Below the pieces are notes generated by a model. It had not been told where the DNA came from. It saw only the letters and a list, made by a program, of their open reading frames with translations, and did not search any database. Shown in pieces: positions 7,645-16,589 of a stretch of 64,000 bases of DNA. This stretch comes from an uncultured Clostridia bacterium (lineage in GTDB: Bacteria > Bacillota > Clostridia > Lachnospirales > CAG-274): the NCBI GenBank assembly GCA_947628755.1, contig CANRBC010000005.1, positions 53,009 to 117,008 of the forward strand, read 5' to 3'. A program made the translations under genes and the position numbers. The first letter of the stretch is position 1. Every line of letters begins with the position of its first letter.

Positions 7645-7663
7645 CCCCCGGCAAAGCCGGGGG
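7645..7663 (-). terminator. GC-rich terminator hairpin
   Basis: CCCCCGGC-AAA-GCCGGGGG is a perfect 8-bp stem lying between convergent genes. On the minus strand it is followed by ATATTTATT. It probably serves both genes, and the minus strand better. Confidence 0.75.
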
Positions 7664-7683
7664 CATAACAATATCTTGTATTT

Positions 7684-7911
7684 TTACATTTTGTATCCGG
7701 GCTTTATATAGAGGTTTTTATTATCCTCCTTAAGCTCCTTATCGTACACCTGTTCTTTCCAGTTTTCCTCGGGTATGTCCTCAATGGCAACGGATATGGC
7801 GGAACGGTCTATACCGCCCTTCTCGCTTAATGCGTCTGCCAGAATATCGGCAATATCCTTTTTGGTTTCCTCTGTTCTACCCTTATACATTTTTACAACT
7901 ATATGCGGCAT
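7684..7911 (-). CDS. 4-oxalocrotonate tautomerase-family protein
   Basis: A 75-aa tautomerase superfamily protein. After Met removal the catalytic N-terminal proline is exposed (MPHIVVKMYKGRTEETK), and the family's beta-alpha-beta pattern follows. The C-terminus is about 10 residues longer than classical 62-aa members and resembles the PptA-like group. The substrate is unknown. The ribosome binding site is GGAGGG. It lies 17 nt downstream of the SLH lipoprotein gene and is probably co-transcribed with it. Confidence 0.85.
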   Translation of the reverse strand: MPHIVVKMYKGRTEETKKDIADILADALSEKGGIDRSAISVAIEDIPEENWKEQVYDKELKEDNKNLYIKPGYKM

Positions 7912-7928
7912 ATATTTCCCTCCTTATC

Positions 7929-8735
7929 CTAAGCGTATTGTACCTCATAAGTACCGTCTGTGTCAAATATTATATTTACCTTGTCCCCTTTGTTGAAGGA
8001 ATTATTTTCAATACTGAACCTTCTTGTACCGCCGCTTAGCTGCACCGTTATGGAGCTGTCGCTGCTGTCTGTCACCTCGACGCCGTTGTACACAGCCATG
8101 CCCTCGTTATACGCCTTTACGGCAACTATGGTATTATCGCGCAGTATAGCGGAAATATTTCTGTTTTTATACTCTGTGTTGTCTGCCCTGTCCGAATAGG
8201 TAAGTCCTATGCTCGTAAGCATATAATCATCGCCCAAGGCTCTGTTCTCGTCTTTTGTGGCGTATACGCTTATATTTTCAGTTCGCAGCTTTGACGTATC
8301 CATAGAGCGCTCAAAGGCAGCCGTCCACACGCTGTATGGAATGGGCTTGTCCTTATCCCTTTCGTCATACTGTAATTTCAGCTTGTCGTTTCCCTTTATT
8401 TTGTTTATGAGAAACTGAGCCTGCCGCAGAGTAAGATACTCCTCCGGCTCAAAGTGGTTTTCGTCCGTGCCTGCAATAAGTCCGGCTGTAAATGCGGCGT
8501 TTATGTATTTGTCGTACCATTTGTCTATGGAGGTATCCTCAAATGTGATTTTCCTGTCCATAGCGTTTATGTCCTCGGACGAATACTTGCTCAGAGCCGC
8601 CATGGCGCAAGCCTCTGCTCTTGTCACAGGCTCGTTTTCGCCAATAACGCCTGCTCTGCTGTCCGTATTTTTGCTTGGAGAGCTACAGCCTGTAATAAAA
8701 GCAAGCAATAAAATAAATAAAGTCCTTTTCAGCAT
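7929..8735 (-). CDS. SLH-like lipoprotein
   Basis: A 268-aa lipoprotein: signal peptide with lipobox FITGC (Cys17), then one or two S-layer-homology-like repeats (VTRAEACAMAALSKYSSEDI, FEDTSIDKWYDKYINAAFTAGLIAGT, FEPEEYLTLRQAQFLINKI), which would bind secondary cell-wall polymer. The C-terminal half is unrecognised beta-rich sequence (NISAILRDNTIVAVKAYNEG). The protein would be anchored in the membrane by lipid and touch the wall through the SLH part. GGAGGAAGG precedes the start. It is first in a two-gene operon with the tautomerase gene. Confidence 0.8.
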   Translation of the reverse strand: MLKRTLFILLLAFITGCSSPSKNTDSRAGVIGENEPVTRAEACAMAALSKYSSEDINAMDRKITFEDTSIDKWYDKYINAAFTAGLIAGTDENHFEPEEYLTLRQAQFLINKIKGNDKLKLQYDERDKDKPIPYSVWTAAFERSMDTSKLRTENISVYATKDENRALGDDYMLTSIGLTYSDRADNTEYKNRNISAILRDNTIVAVKAYNEGMAVYNGVEVTDSSDSSITVQLSGGTRRFSIENNSFNKGDKVNIIFDTDGTYEVQYA

Positions 8736-8795
8736 AGACCTTCCTCCTTTGAATAATACCTTTACATATAATCTATGCCGAAAAACCTTAAATTA

Positions 8796-10322
8796 TTACT
8801 TAAAAAAGCTGCTTACCCTTACTACAAGGGGATATTCCTCATCTCTGCTCCTCTGCTTTATGTCGATATTGGTTATTTTGTATGTCGCCTTTATGTCATT
8901 TTCAATTTCCGTCTCATAATAGCAGCTCTCCCCTATTTCCAGAAGCTCCTTTAACGTCGTTTTCTCTGTCTTAGGACCTCTTCCCCCAAGAAAAGAAGGC
9001 TTATATTCCGTAAAGGGACTTTCGGGCAGCTTATAAAATCTGAAGGGCTGTTCCTCCGAAAAAGCCGTACCGAACAAATACGAAATATATATATGGACAT
9101 AGTTAAGACCGGCATTTACGGAAAGCTCCGCCTCCAGCCATATATCCGTATCCTCAGTATACTCCACTCTTATTGTCATTACGTCATATACGGGAACGGA
9201 AAGCTCGGACAGCCTTGCGTATTCCTCCGTATTTTCACTTGAAAGAATATCTATGACCTCTTCCGGAGCTTTAACGTCAAAGAGATAATTTTTCCCAACA
9301 TTGCTTTCCTTGTCTGCGCCGAAAAGCAAAGCGCCTGCTGCCGTAAATCTGTAATATGTGCAGGGCGCATAGAGAGCAGAATCCATATATCCGCCGTCTT
9401 TTTCCGTCTCTTTCTGTACGGCTAAAAAAAACTCCAGCTCGTCATAATAGGAATAGGGACAAAGATAGCAAGGGTCTATAAGTCTGAAATAATAGCCGAA
9501 GGGCGTGAGAAACCACTTGTCTATATTGAGCCCAAGCAGAAATGAATCGGCGGAAAATGACATTGAAGCATCGTCCTTTTCGCCATTCATAATATCGGAA
9601 ATTTCAGAAAATCCCTGCCCGCCGTCATAGTATTCGCTGAATATGGCGTCTATGGGCATAGGCTCGGAAAGCCACTTGACCACATCCTGGTGCTCTATCT
9701 CACAGTAACCGCCCATAAAGAAGCAGGACAGATATTTGGCAGAGAGATTTATAGCTTTGTCCAAAAGCCACTCAAAAAGCTCTCTGTTATTCATGGACAG
9801 ATATTTTCCCGCGCCGTCGCTAAGTCTGAGAGCAGTTACGCCTAAAGAGGGCATTTTTTCAAATATTTCCGCCTCCATGCCCAGCATAAACAAATAGCTT
9901 ATATATTCCCTGTCCCAAAGGGAGATATTGCCCTTAAGCTGTTCAAGTACCTCCGACGTAGCCTCGAAATCCTCGCCTATGCGCACAACATTTGCGCTAA
10001 GCTCCGCAATCGCTCTCATATCCCTCACAAGAGGGTGGTCGTCAAGGCTGTATTCAAGTATATTGATGCCGAAGCTCTCTCCCTCTGCGCAAAGCACGGG
10101 ATACAAATTTTTATCCCTTGAGCCTGTCATTTCCACAAGAAATGCCGATGTAAGCTCGGTATTTTCTATAAAGGTCGAATAATACCATTTTCTGAAAAAG
10201 CAATTCACATATCCAATTATCTGTTTTTTCTTATTTTTACTGTATTTTTCGTATATTTCGTTAAATTTATCGAAAAAAACAGCGCATAGCTTTTCAATAT
10301 TCTTATATTTATTATCTATCAT
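8796..10322 (-). CDS. Unrecognised 508-aa protein
   Basis: A full-length gene with a GAGAGG ribosome binding site and no signal peptide, so probably cytoplasmic. I do not recognise the family. The protein is acidic, rich in aromatic and helical segments, and has one Cys cluster (PCYLCPYSYYDELEF near 287). The C-terminal 100 residues (LNYVHIYISYLFGTAF..., TTLKELLEIGESCYYETEI) faintly recall the pRiA4b ORF-3 plasmid fold, but the characteristic YDFGDxW motif is missing, so I do not assign it. It is alone in its transcript. Confidence 0.6.
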   Translation of the reverse strand: MIDNKYKNIEKLCAVFFDKFNEIYEKYSKNKKKQIIGYVNCFFRKWYYSTFIENTELTSAFLVEMTGSRDKNLYPVLCAEGESFGINILEYSLDDHPLVRDMRAIAELSANVVRIGEDFEATSEVLEQLKGNISLWDREYISYLFMLGMEAEIFEKMPSLGVTALRLSDGAGKYLSMNNRELFEWLLDKAINLSAKYLSCFFMGGYCEIEHQDVVKWLSEPMPIDAIFSEYYDGGQGFSEISDIMNGEKDDASMSFSADSFLLGLNIDKWFLTPFGYYFRLIDPCYLCPYSYYDELEFFLAVQKETEKDGGYMDSALYAPCTYYRFTAAGALLFGADKESNVGKNYLFDVKAPEEVIDILSSENTEEYARLSELSVPVYDVMTIRVEYTEDTDIWLEAELSVNAGLNYVHIYISYLFGTAFSEEQPFRFYKLPESPFTEYKPSFLGGRGPKTEKTTLKELLEIGESCYYETEIENDIKATYKITNIDIKQRSRDEEYPLVVRVSSFFK

Positions 10323-10434
10323 ATTTAACCTCTCAATAGTCCAGTTTATATGTATTATATCAGATTATACTCTTTTCCACAAAAGAAATTTAAAAAAAAT
10401 ATATACATTTTTCAAAAAAACTTCTAATTTTTTA

Positions 10435-10463
10435 TTTACTAATCCACAAAAAGTTGTTATAAT
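10435..10463 (+). promoter_or_regulatory. Promoter of nifJ
   Basis: TTTACT and TATAAT are separated by 17 bp. This predicts a leader of about 115 nt, which contains a near-palindrome GAGTGCATAAATATTTATAC just after the start site. Confidence 0.55.
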
Positions 10464-10583
10464 AATATCAGAATATTTTGCGGAGTGCATAAATATTTAT
10501 ACTCTGAGGGTCTGATTTCTTATATAAGCTGTCAACCTTGTATAGGACAAGCCCTACTCAATTAAAACAAGGAGGATTTAAAA

Positions 10584-13500
10584 ATGGCAAAGATTATGCA
10601 AACTATGGATGGTAATCAGGCAGCCGCTACCGTATCTTATGCGTTTACCGAAGTTGCCGGTATTTACCCTATCACACCATCCTCACCTATGGCTGAATAT
10701 GTTGACGAGTGGGCAGCCAGAGGTAAAAAGAATATTTTTGGTCAGACAGTAAAGGTTGTTGAAATGCAGTCTGAGGCAGGTGCTGCCGGTACTGTACACG
10801 GTTCATTGGCAGCCGGTGCTTTAACTACTACATATACTGCATCTCAGGGCTTACTTCTTATGATCCCCAATATGTATAAAATTGCCGGTGAGTTACTTCC
10901 ATGTGTTCTCCATGTCAGCGCACGTTGTGTAGCAAGCCACGCTCTTAACATTTTCGGCGATCATTCAGACGTTATGGCTTGTCGTCAGACAGGCTTTGCA
11001 ATGCTTGCATCTTCTTCCGTACAGGAGGTTATGGATCTTGGTGCAGTTGCTCATCTTTCTACTATTAAGTCTAAAGTTCCTTTCCTTCATTTCTTTGACG
11101 GTTTCAGAACTTCTCACGAAATTCAGAAGATAGAGGTTCTTGACTACGACGATTTAGCTAAGCTGGTAGACTGGGACAAGGTTAAGGAATTCAAGGAGCA
11201 CGCTCTTAATCCTGAGCATCCATGCACAAGAGGTACTGCTCAGAATCCCGATATATTCTTCCAGGCAAGAGAGGCTTGTAATCCATATTACGACGCTGTT
11301 CCCGCTGTTGTTGAAGAATATATGGCAGAAATCAGCAAGCTGACAGGCAGAGAATACAAGCCATTCAATTACTACGGCGCTCCCGATGCAGACAGAGTTA
11401 TAGTTGCTATGGGTTCTATATGCGATACTATCATCGGCACTATCGACTATCTTGCAGCTAAGGGCGAGAAGGTCGGCGTTGTAAACGTTCATCTTTACAG
11501 ACCTTTCGTAGCAAGCAAGTTATTAGAGGCTATCCCCGCTACAGCTACTAAGATTGCCGTTCTGGACAGAACTAAAGAGCCCGGTTCTTTAGCTGAGCCT
11601 TTATATCAGGATGTTGCTACAGCTTTCTTCAACAGTGACAGAAAGCCTCTTATCATAGGCGGTAGATTCGGTCTTGGTTCAAAGGATACTACTCCTGCCG
11701 ACATTATTGCAGTTTATGACAATCTTGCAGCAGCAGCTCCAAAGCATCCGTTTACTTTGGCTATCGAGGATGACGTTACTAACCTTTCATTAAAGAGAGG
11801 TCCTGTTGTTGATGTTACTCCAGAGGGTACATCTAACTGCTTATTCTGGGGTCTTGGTTCAGACGGTACTGTAGGTGCTAACAAGAACTCCATAAAGATT
11901 ATAGGCGACCATACAGATATGTATGCTCAGGCTTATTTCGCATACGACTCCAAGAAGTCAGGCGGTATTACCAATTCTCACTTAAGATTCGGTAAGAAGC
12001 CTATCCGTTCACCATATCTTATCGATACGGCTGACTTTGTTGCTTGTCATCAGCAGTCATACCTCAACAAGTATGATATGACCTCCAACTTAAAGGACGG
12101 CGGCAGCTTCTTGCTTAACACTATATGGTCAGACGAAGAGCTTGATACTCACTTACCTGCAAATGTTAAGAGAGATTTGGCTGAAAAGCACATTAACTTC
12201 TATACTATCAACGCAGTTGAGATCGGTAAGGAAATCGGTCTTGGCAGTAAGTTCAATATGGTATTACAGTCAGCCTTCTTCATGATTACCGAAATCATTC
12301 CCAAGGACGACGCTATTAAGTACATGAAGGAATTCATCGTTAAGTCCTACGGCAAGAAGGGTGAAAAGATAGTCAACATGAACTATGCGGCTGTTGACAG
12401 AGGCGCAGAGGGCTACCACAAGGTAGAGGTTCCTGCAAGCTGGGCTAACGCAGTTGACGAGGCTGCTGCAGCAACAGACAGACCTAAGTTCATCACAGAT
12501 ATAGTTGACGTTATGAACGCTCAGAAGGGTGACACTCTTCCTGTATCTGCATTCAAGGGTATTGAAGACGGTACATTCGAGCATGGTACTGCTGCTTATG
12601 AGAAGAGAGGTATCGCTATAAACGTTCCTGTTTGGGATCCTTCTACTTGTATACAGTGTAACCAGTGCGCATTTGTTTGTCCTCACGCTTGTATCAGACC
12701 TTTCCTTCTTACAGATGACGAGGCTGCTAAGGCTCCCACATCAGTTAAGGCTGTTCAGGGCAAGGGCAAGGAAGCTGATTATAAGTATGTAATGCAGGTT
12801 AGTATACTTGACTGTACAGGCTGCGGTAACTGTATCGCTTCCTGTCCGTTAGCAGGCAAGACTGATCCTCTTAAGATGGTTCCTATCGACGACGCAAGAG
12901 ATCAGGTAGAAGCATGGGATTACACAATTTCACTTCCTAACAAGGAAAATCCAGAGGATAAGTACACAGTTAAGGGTTCTCAGTTCGAGCAGCCATTACT
13001 TGAATTCTCAGGCTCATGCGGCGGCTGTGCTGAAACTGCTTATGCAAGACTTATAACTCAGTTATTCGGCGACAGAATGTATATTGCAAACGCAACAGGC
13101 TGTTCTTCAATCTGGGGCGGTTCTGCACCTTCTACTCCATATACTACCAACGACAAGGGACAGGGTCCTGCTTGGTGTAACTCATTATTCGAGGATAACG
13201 CTGAGTTTGGTTACGGTATGTATACAGGCGTTAAGCAGCAGAGAGAATTACTTGCTGAAAAGGTAACAGCTATTGCTGAGGCTGACAGACCTAATGTAAG
13301 CGCTGCTGCAAAGGCTTGGTTAGACACTATGAACAAGGGCGAGGAGTCCAAGGCAACATCTGCTGCTTTAGTAGCTGCTATTGAAGCTGCAGGCGCTGAC
13401 TGCGACAACTGCAAGTACGTTCTTGCTCACAAGGATATGCTCGTTAAGAAGAGTCAGTGGATATTCGGTGGCGACGGTTGGGCATACGACATTGGCTTCG

Positions 13501-14072
13501 GCGGTGTTGACCACGTTCTTGCTTCCGGCGAGAATGTAAACGTATTCGTATTCGATACTGAGGTTTACTCCAACACAGGCGGTCAGGCTTCCAAGGCTAC
13601 TCCTACTGCTGCTATCGCTAAGTTCGCTGCTGCAGGTAAGAGAGTTCGCAAGAAGGACTTAGGTATGATTGCTAAGAGCTACGGCTATGTATATGTTGCT
13701 CAGGTATGTATGGGCGCTGACAAGAACCAGCTTATAAAGGCTCTTAAGGAAGCAGAAGCATACAACGGACCTTCACTTATAATTGCTTACGCTCCATGTA
13801 TCAACCATGGCTTAAGAACTAACTTCCACACTGAGGCTAAGAAGGCTGTTGACTGCGGTTACTGGCAGTTATACAGATATAATCCTGAGAACGAAGTATT
13901 CTCATTAGACTCTAAGGAGCCTACTGCAGACTTCAACGAATTCATCAAGGGCGAAGTAAGATATGCTTCACTTGCTAAGGCATTCCCGGATGTAGCTGAG
14001 GAATTATTCAATAAGTGTGCAGAAGACGCTAAGAGAAGACTTGCAGGCTACAAGAAGTTAGCTGAAGGTTAA
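10584..14072 (+). CDS. nifJ: Pyruvate:ferredoxin (flavodoxin) oxidoreductase, single chain
   Basis: A 1162-aa cytoplasmic enzyme that converts pyruvate and CoA to acetyl-CoA and CO2 with reduction of ferredoxin or flavodoxin, central to anaerobic fermentation. The length is normal for the homodimeric type. Domain order: pyrimidine-binding domain (YPITPSSPMAEYVDEW), transketolase C-like domain II, gamma domain, two 4Fe-4S clusters near 690-760 (CIQCNQCAFVCPHAC and CTGCGNCIASCP), then the TPP domain (GGDGWAYDIGFGGVDHVL, EVYSNTGGQASKATPTA) and the proximal-cluster cysteines (CGGCAE). Codon use is strongly biased to GCT/GTT/AAG, as expected for an abundant protein. It has AAGGAGG before the start and its own promoter and terminator. 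Confidence 0.97.
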   Translation: MAKIMQTMDGNQAAATVSYAFTEVAGIYPITPSSPMAEYVDEWAARGKKNIFGQTVKVVEMQSEAGAAGTVHGSLAAGALTTTYTASQGLLLMIPNMYKIAGELLPCVLHVSARCVASHALNIFGDHSDVMACRQTGFAMLASSSVQEVMDLGAVAHLSTIKSKVPFLHFFDGFRTSHEIQKIEVLDYDDLAKLVDWDKVKEFKEHALNPEHPCTRGTAQNPDIFFQAREACNPYYDAVPAVVEEYMAEISKLTGREYKPFNYYGAPDADRVIVAMGSICDTIIGTIDYLAAKGEKVGVVNVHLYRPFVASKLLEAIPATATKIAVLDRTKEPGSLAEPLYQDVATAFFNSDRKPLIIGGRFGLGSKDTTPADIIAVYDNLAAAAPKHPFTLAIEDDVTNLSLKRGPVVDVTPEGTSNCLFWGLGSDGTVGANKNSIKIIGDHTDMYAQAYFAYDSKKSGGITNSHLRFGKKPIRSPYLIDTADFVACHQQSYLNKYDMTSNLKDGGSFLLNTIWSDEELDTHLPANVKRDLAEKHINFYTINAVEIGKEIGLGSKFNMVLQSAFFMITEIIPKDDAIKYMKEFIVKSYGKKGEKIVNMNYAAVDRGAEGYHKVEVPASWANAVDEAAAATDRPKFITDIVDVMNAQKGDTLPVSAFKGIEDGTFEHGTAAYEKRGIAINVPVWDPSTCIQCNQCAFVCPHACIRPFLLTDDEAAKAPTSVKAVQGKGKEADYKYVMQVSILDCTGCGNCIASCPLAGKTDPLKMVPIDDARDQVEAWDYTISLPNKENPEDKYTVKGSQFEQPLLEFSGSCGGCAETAYARLITQLFGDRMYIANATGCSSIWGGSAPSTPYTTNDKGQGPAWCNSLFEDNAEFGYGMYTGVKQQRELLAEKVTAIAEADRPNVSAAAKAWLDTMNKGEESKATSAALVAAIEAAGADCDNCKYVLAHKDMLVKKSQWIFGGDGWAYDIGFGGVDHVLASGENVNVFVFDTEVYSNTGGQASKATPTAAIAKFAAAGKRVRKKDLGMIAKSYGYVYVAQVCMGADKNQLIKALKEAEAYNGPSLIIAYAPCINHGLRTNFHTEAKKAVDCGYWQLYRYNPENEVFSLDSKEPTADFNEFIKGEVRYASLAKAFPDVAEELFNKCAEDAKRRLAGYKKLAEG

Positions 14073-14111
14073 TTCTTAAAAGTCAATATATTTATATATA
14101 ATGTATAAAGG

Positions 14112-14137
14112 AAAAGCCCCTCTTTCGAGGGGTTTTT
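14112..14137. terminator. Terminator between convergent nifJ and the CAP-protein operon
   Basis: AAAAGCCCCTC and GAGGGGTTTT pair across TTTC and are followed by more T. It is placed between two convergent stop codons and could act on both strands. Confidence 0.8.
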
Positions 14138-14149
14138 CTTGTGGAGAAA

Positions 14150-16576
14150 TTATTCTACGCTGTATATCGCCGTCTTTGTATCGGCATCCCAGTCTACCTT
14201 TACTCCAAGAGCCTTGCCTAATGCTCTGAATGGTATGAACATTCTGCCGTCCTTTATTTCAGCCTTAACACCGTTTTCCATAACTGTCGGTGTGTTTCCT
14301 ATGTACATCAATTCGCTTCCTGCTGTGAATTTAATAACCTTTCCTCCCGCTGTTATGGATGCAGTTTTTGTATTTGCGTCCCAGTCCACAATAGAACTGC
14401 TGTCTGCATTTTCAATATCACCACCGCTTATGGCTATTGCCGCAAAACGAAGCGGAACAAGGGTTGAATTGGATTCGGGCTGTATGTAGGGAGTAACGTC
14501 CATAGCATATATTTTGTTTCCTACCGTAAAAAGATTATTTCCTATAATTACCCTTACAACATTTGATATAACATCAACATTTCCTGTTTTCTGCGTTATT
14601 TCTTCTTTTTCTTTTTCAATATCTATATTGTCTACAGCTTTCCAGCCTGCATACAACGTAAATGATTTTGTGACCTTGCTCTTAAAATCATAAAGTTTTG
14701 TACAAGCATTATCCGTGTACCAACCTGTAAATTCATATCCCTTTTTAATAGGTTCGGAAGGTTTTGTAAGTTTACTGTTCGATATTACCTTTTTACTGTC
14801 TACGGCATTTCCGCCATTAGAATCAAAGTTGATTATATAATAGGTTGTGGAAGAACCACCGCCTCCGCCACCTCCACCACCGCCGGAAGAACCGCCCGAT
14901 GAACTTCCGCCGCTTGAAGAACCGCCGCCTGATGTACTTCCACCACTTGAAGAACCGCTTCCGGAAGTTGACAAGTCAAACAGATTAACAGTATAATTTA
15001 TGCTTGTGTCATTCCCATTTTTATCCTTTAAGCCTGTTACTTCAACATCAAATTTTCCATTAAGTTCATTATCTGAAATATTTCTGGAACCAATATTAAA
15101 TATTATACATCTTGTACTGCCATAATTAGTAAAGTTCGCATCTTTGTAATTAAAATATTTTTCTGACATAGATGGAGTTGACGTATGATCCTTATTTGAT
15201 ATATTCCAAACTTTTCCATTGGATACTTTTGTTATCTTAATATTAACATCATCTACTGAAGCAACATTATATAGATTTTTATTTAATGAAATTGACCACG
15301 GGGTATTGTTATTGATTATATTTTTAGGAAAATTTCCTTGAACCGGATAGGCTATATAATCATAAAAATTCATATCTTCATTACTATCATCAAAAGATAT
15401 AACATTTGAATAATCTCCGTCAAAACCATTTACATACCCAAAAGCAGTATATAACATTTCAGGATTAAGCAACCACCTTCTGTGTCCTAAAGAACTCATA
15501 TTATATATATCATCGTCTTTTATCCACATATCAACAAATTCTTTTAAATTATTGACACTATAAGAAGTCCATGCAATATTGCTTGTGATTGTTGCTTGGT
15601 ATCCAAGCTCATAAAAATCTTGTTCCATGTCCTGTGGTTTTGATGGAGTATGTGAAAGGTTACTTAATGCAGCCATTAATACAGCGCCATGCTGAGCTAA
15701 ATCTATTTTACTTTCATCAAGCGAAACTTCATTCAGCCCTTCAACGTATCTTATAAAATTCAAATAATCCAAGCCGGTACTGACAAATTCACTGCTTAGT
15801 TTTCCTGTACTATATGGTGCAGATATTTGTGGTAACTCTATGAATTTATTAGAAACACTATTAAAATTTAATTTATTGTATTTATCTTTTATTTCGCTTT
15901 CGGTAGGCAATGCCTTTATCCATTTTGCAAACAAAATTCTGTTGTACTCTGGTGCAGCTGTGGTATCTGTATATTCATCAGACCACAGTTCATCAAGATA
16001 CCAGCCACCAAATGTACAGCCGTCTTTGGTGATATTTTTAGGTAAGATAGTTGTTGCTCCCGGTTCTACATAAACAGGTTCAACAGCACTTCCTCCATTA
16101 CTGTCAAATGTCAGCTTAATAAGTTCATTCCACTTAGCATATAATCTTAAATTTGAATCAACTATATCATCTGATGTAAATTGTTTTTCAAATGTATAGC
16201 AATCCCTAAACCAACCTTTGAATGCGTAACCTTCTTTCACAGGAACAGGCAATTCACCAATTTTGCTCCCACCAACTACAGTAATACTCTCTACATCAGA
16301 ACCACCGTTACTGTCAAATCTTACAGTATAAGTTGTAGTTGTTTCGGTTGAAGTTTCTGTCGTGGTTTCTGTAGTTGTTTCAGTAGAGGTTGTAGTAGTC
16401 GTTTCACTTGATGATTCTGTATTTTCTTCTACAGAACTATCCGATAAAACTTTATCCGGTATTTCTATTTCCGTATTGCTATTATCAATACTTTTATTTT
16501 CTGCATACCCTATATTTACCGCCGTAATTATTAGAACCAAAGACAGCAAAAAACTTACATATCTTTTTATACCCAT
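14150..16576 (-). CDS. Exported CAP-domain protein with InlB-type B repeats and stalk domain
   Basis: An 808-aa secreted multidomain protein, function unknown, probably a surface or matrix factor. Order: signal peptide (1-25), Thr/Ser/Glu-rich linker (about 50-80), two InlB B repeats (TVRFDSNGGSDVESI...GYAFKGWF; LTFDSNGGSAVEPV), a CAP/SCP-like domain (about 230-480, FVSTGLDYLNFIRYVEGLNEVSL, LGHRRWLLNPE), a Gly/Ser linker with a run of ten Gly, a third B repeat (INFDSNGGNAVDSKK) and a C-terminal stalk domain with TLVPLRFAAIAI and MFIPFRALGKALGVKVDWD. The start has AGGGGG. It lies 13 nt after the 553-aa stalk gene and is last in the recombinase-led operon. Confidence 0.88.
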   Translation of the reverse strand: MGIKRYVSFLLSLVLIITAVNIGYAENKSIDNSNTEIEIPDKVLSDSSVEENTESSSETTTTTSTETTTETTTETSTETTTTYTVRFDSNGGSDVESITVVGGSKIGELPVPVKEGYAFKGWFRDCYTFEKQFTSDDIVDSNLRLYAKWNELIKLTFDSNGGSAVEPVYVEPGATTILPKNITKDGCTFGGWYLDELWSDEYTDTTAAPEYNRILFAKWIKALPTESEIKDKYNKLNFNSVSNKFIELPQISAPYSTGKLSSEFVSTGLDYLNFIRYVEGLNEVSLDESKIDLAQHGAVLMAALSNLSHTPSKPQDMEQDFYELGYQATITSNIAWTSYSVNNLKEFVDMWIKDDDIYNMSSLGHRRWLLNPEMLYTAFGYVNGFDGDYSNVISFDDSNEDMNFYDYIAYPVQGNFPKNIINNNTPWSISLNKNLYNVASVDDVNIKITKVSNGKVWNISNKDHTSTPSMSEKYFNYKDANFTNYGSTRCIIFNIGSRNISDNELNGKFDVEVTGLKDKNGNDTSINYTVNLFDLSTSGSGSSSGGSTSGGGSSSGGSSSGGSSGGGGGGGGGGSSTTYYIINFDSNGGNAVDSKKVISNSKLTKPSEPIKKGYEFTGWYTDNACTKLYDFKSKVTKSFTLYAGWKAVDNIDIEKEKEEITQKTGNVDVISNVVRVIIGNNLFTVGNKIYAMDVTPYIQPESNSTLVPLRFAAIAISGGDIENADSSSIVDWDANTKTASITAGGKVIKFTAGSELMYIGNTPTVMENGVKAEIKDGRMFIPFRALGKALGVKVDWDADTKTAIYSVE

Positions 16577-16589
16577 TCAATATATCCCC

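Noticed and set aside
14820-14960. Gly/Ser repeat as a CRISPR- or minisatellite-like array
   Set aside because: It is an in-frame Gly/Ser linker of the CAP protein with irregular units and no spacers.
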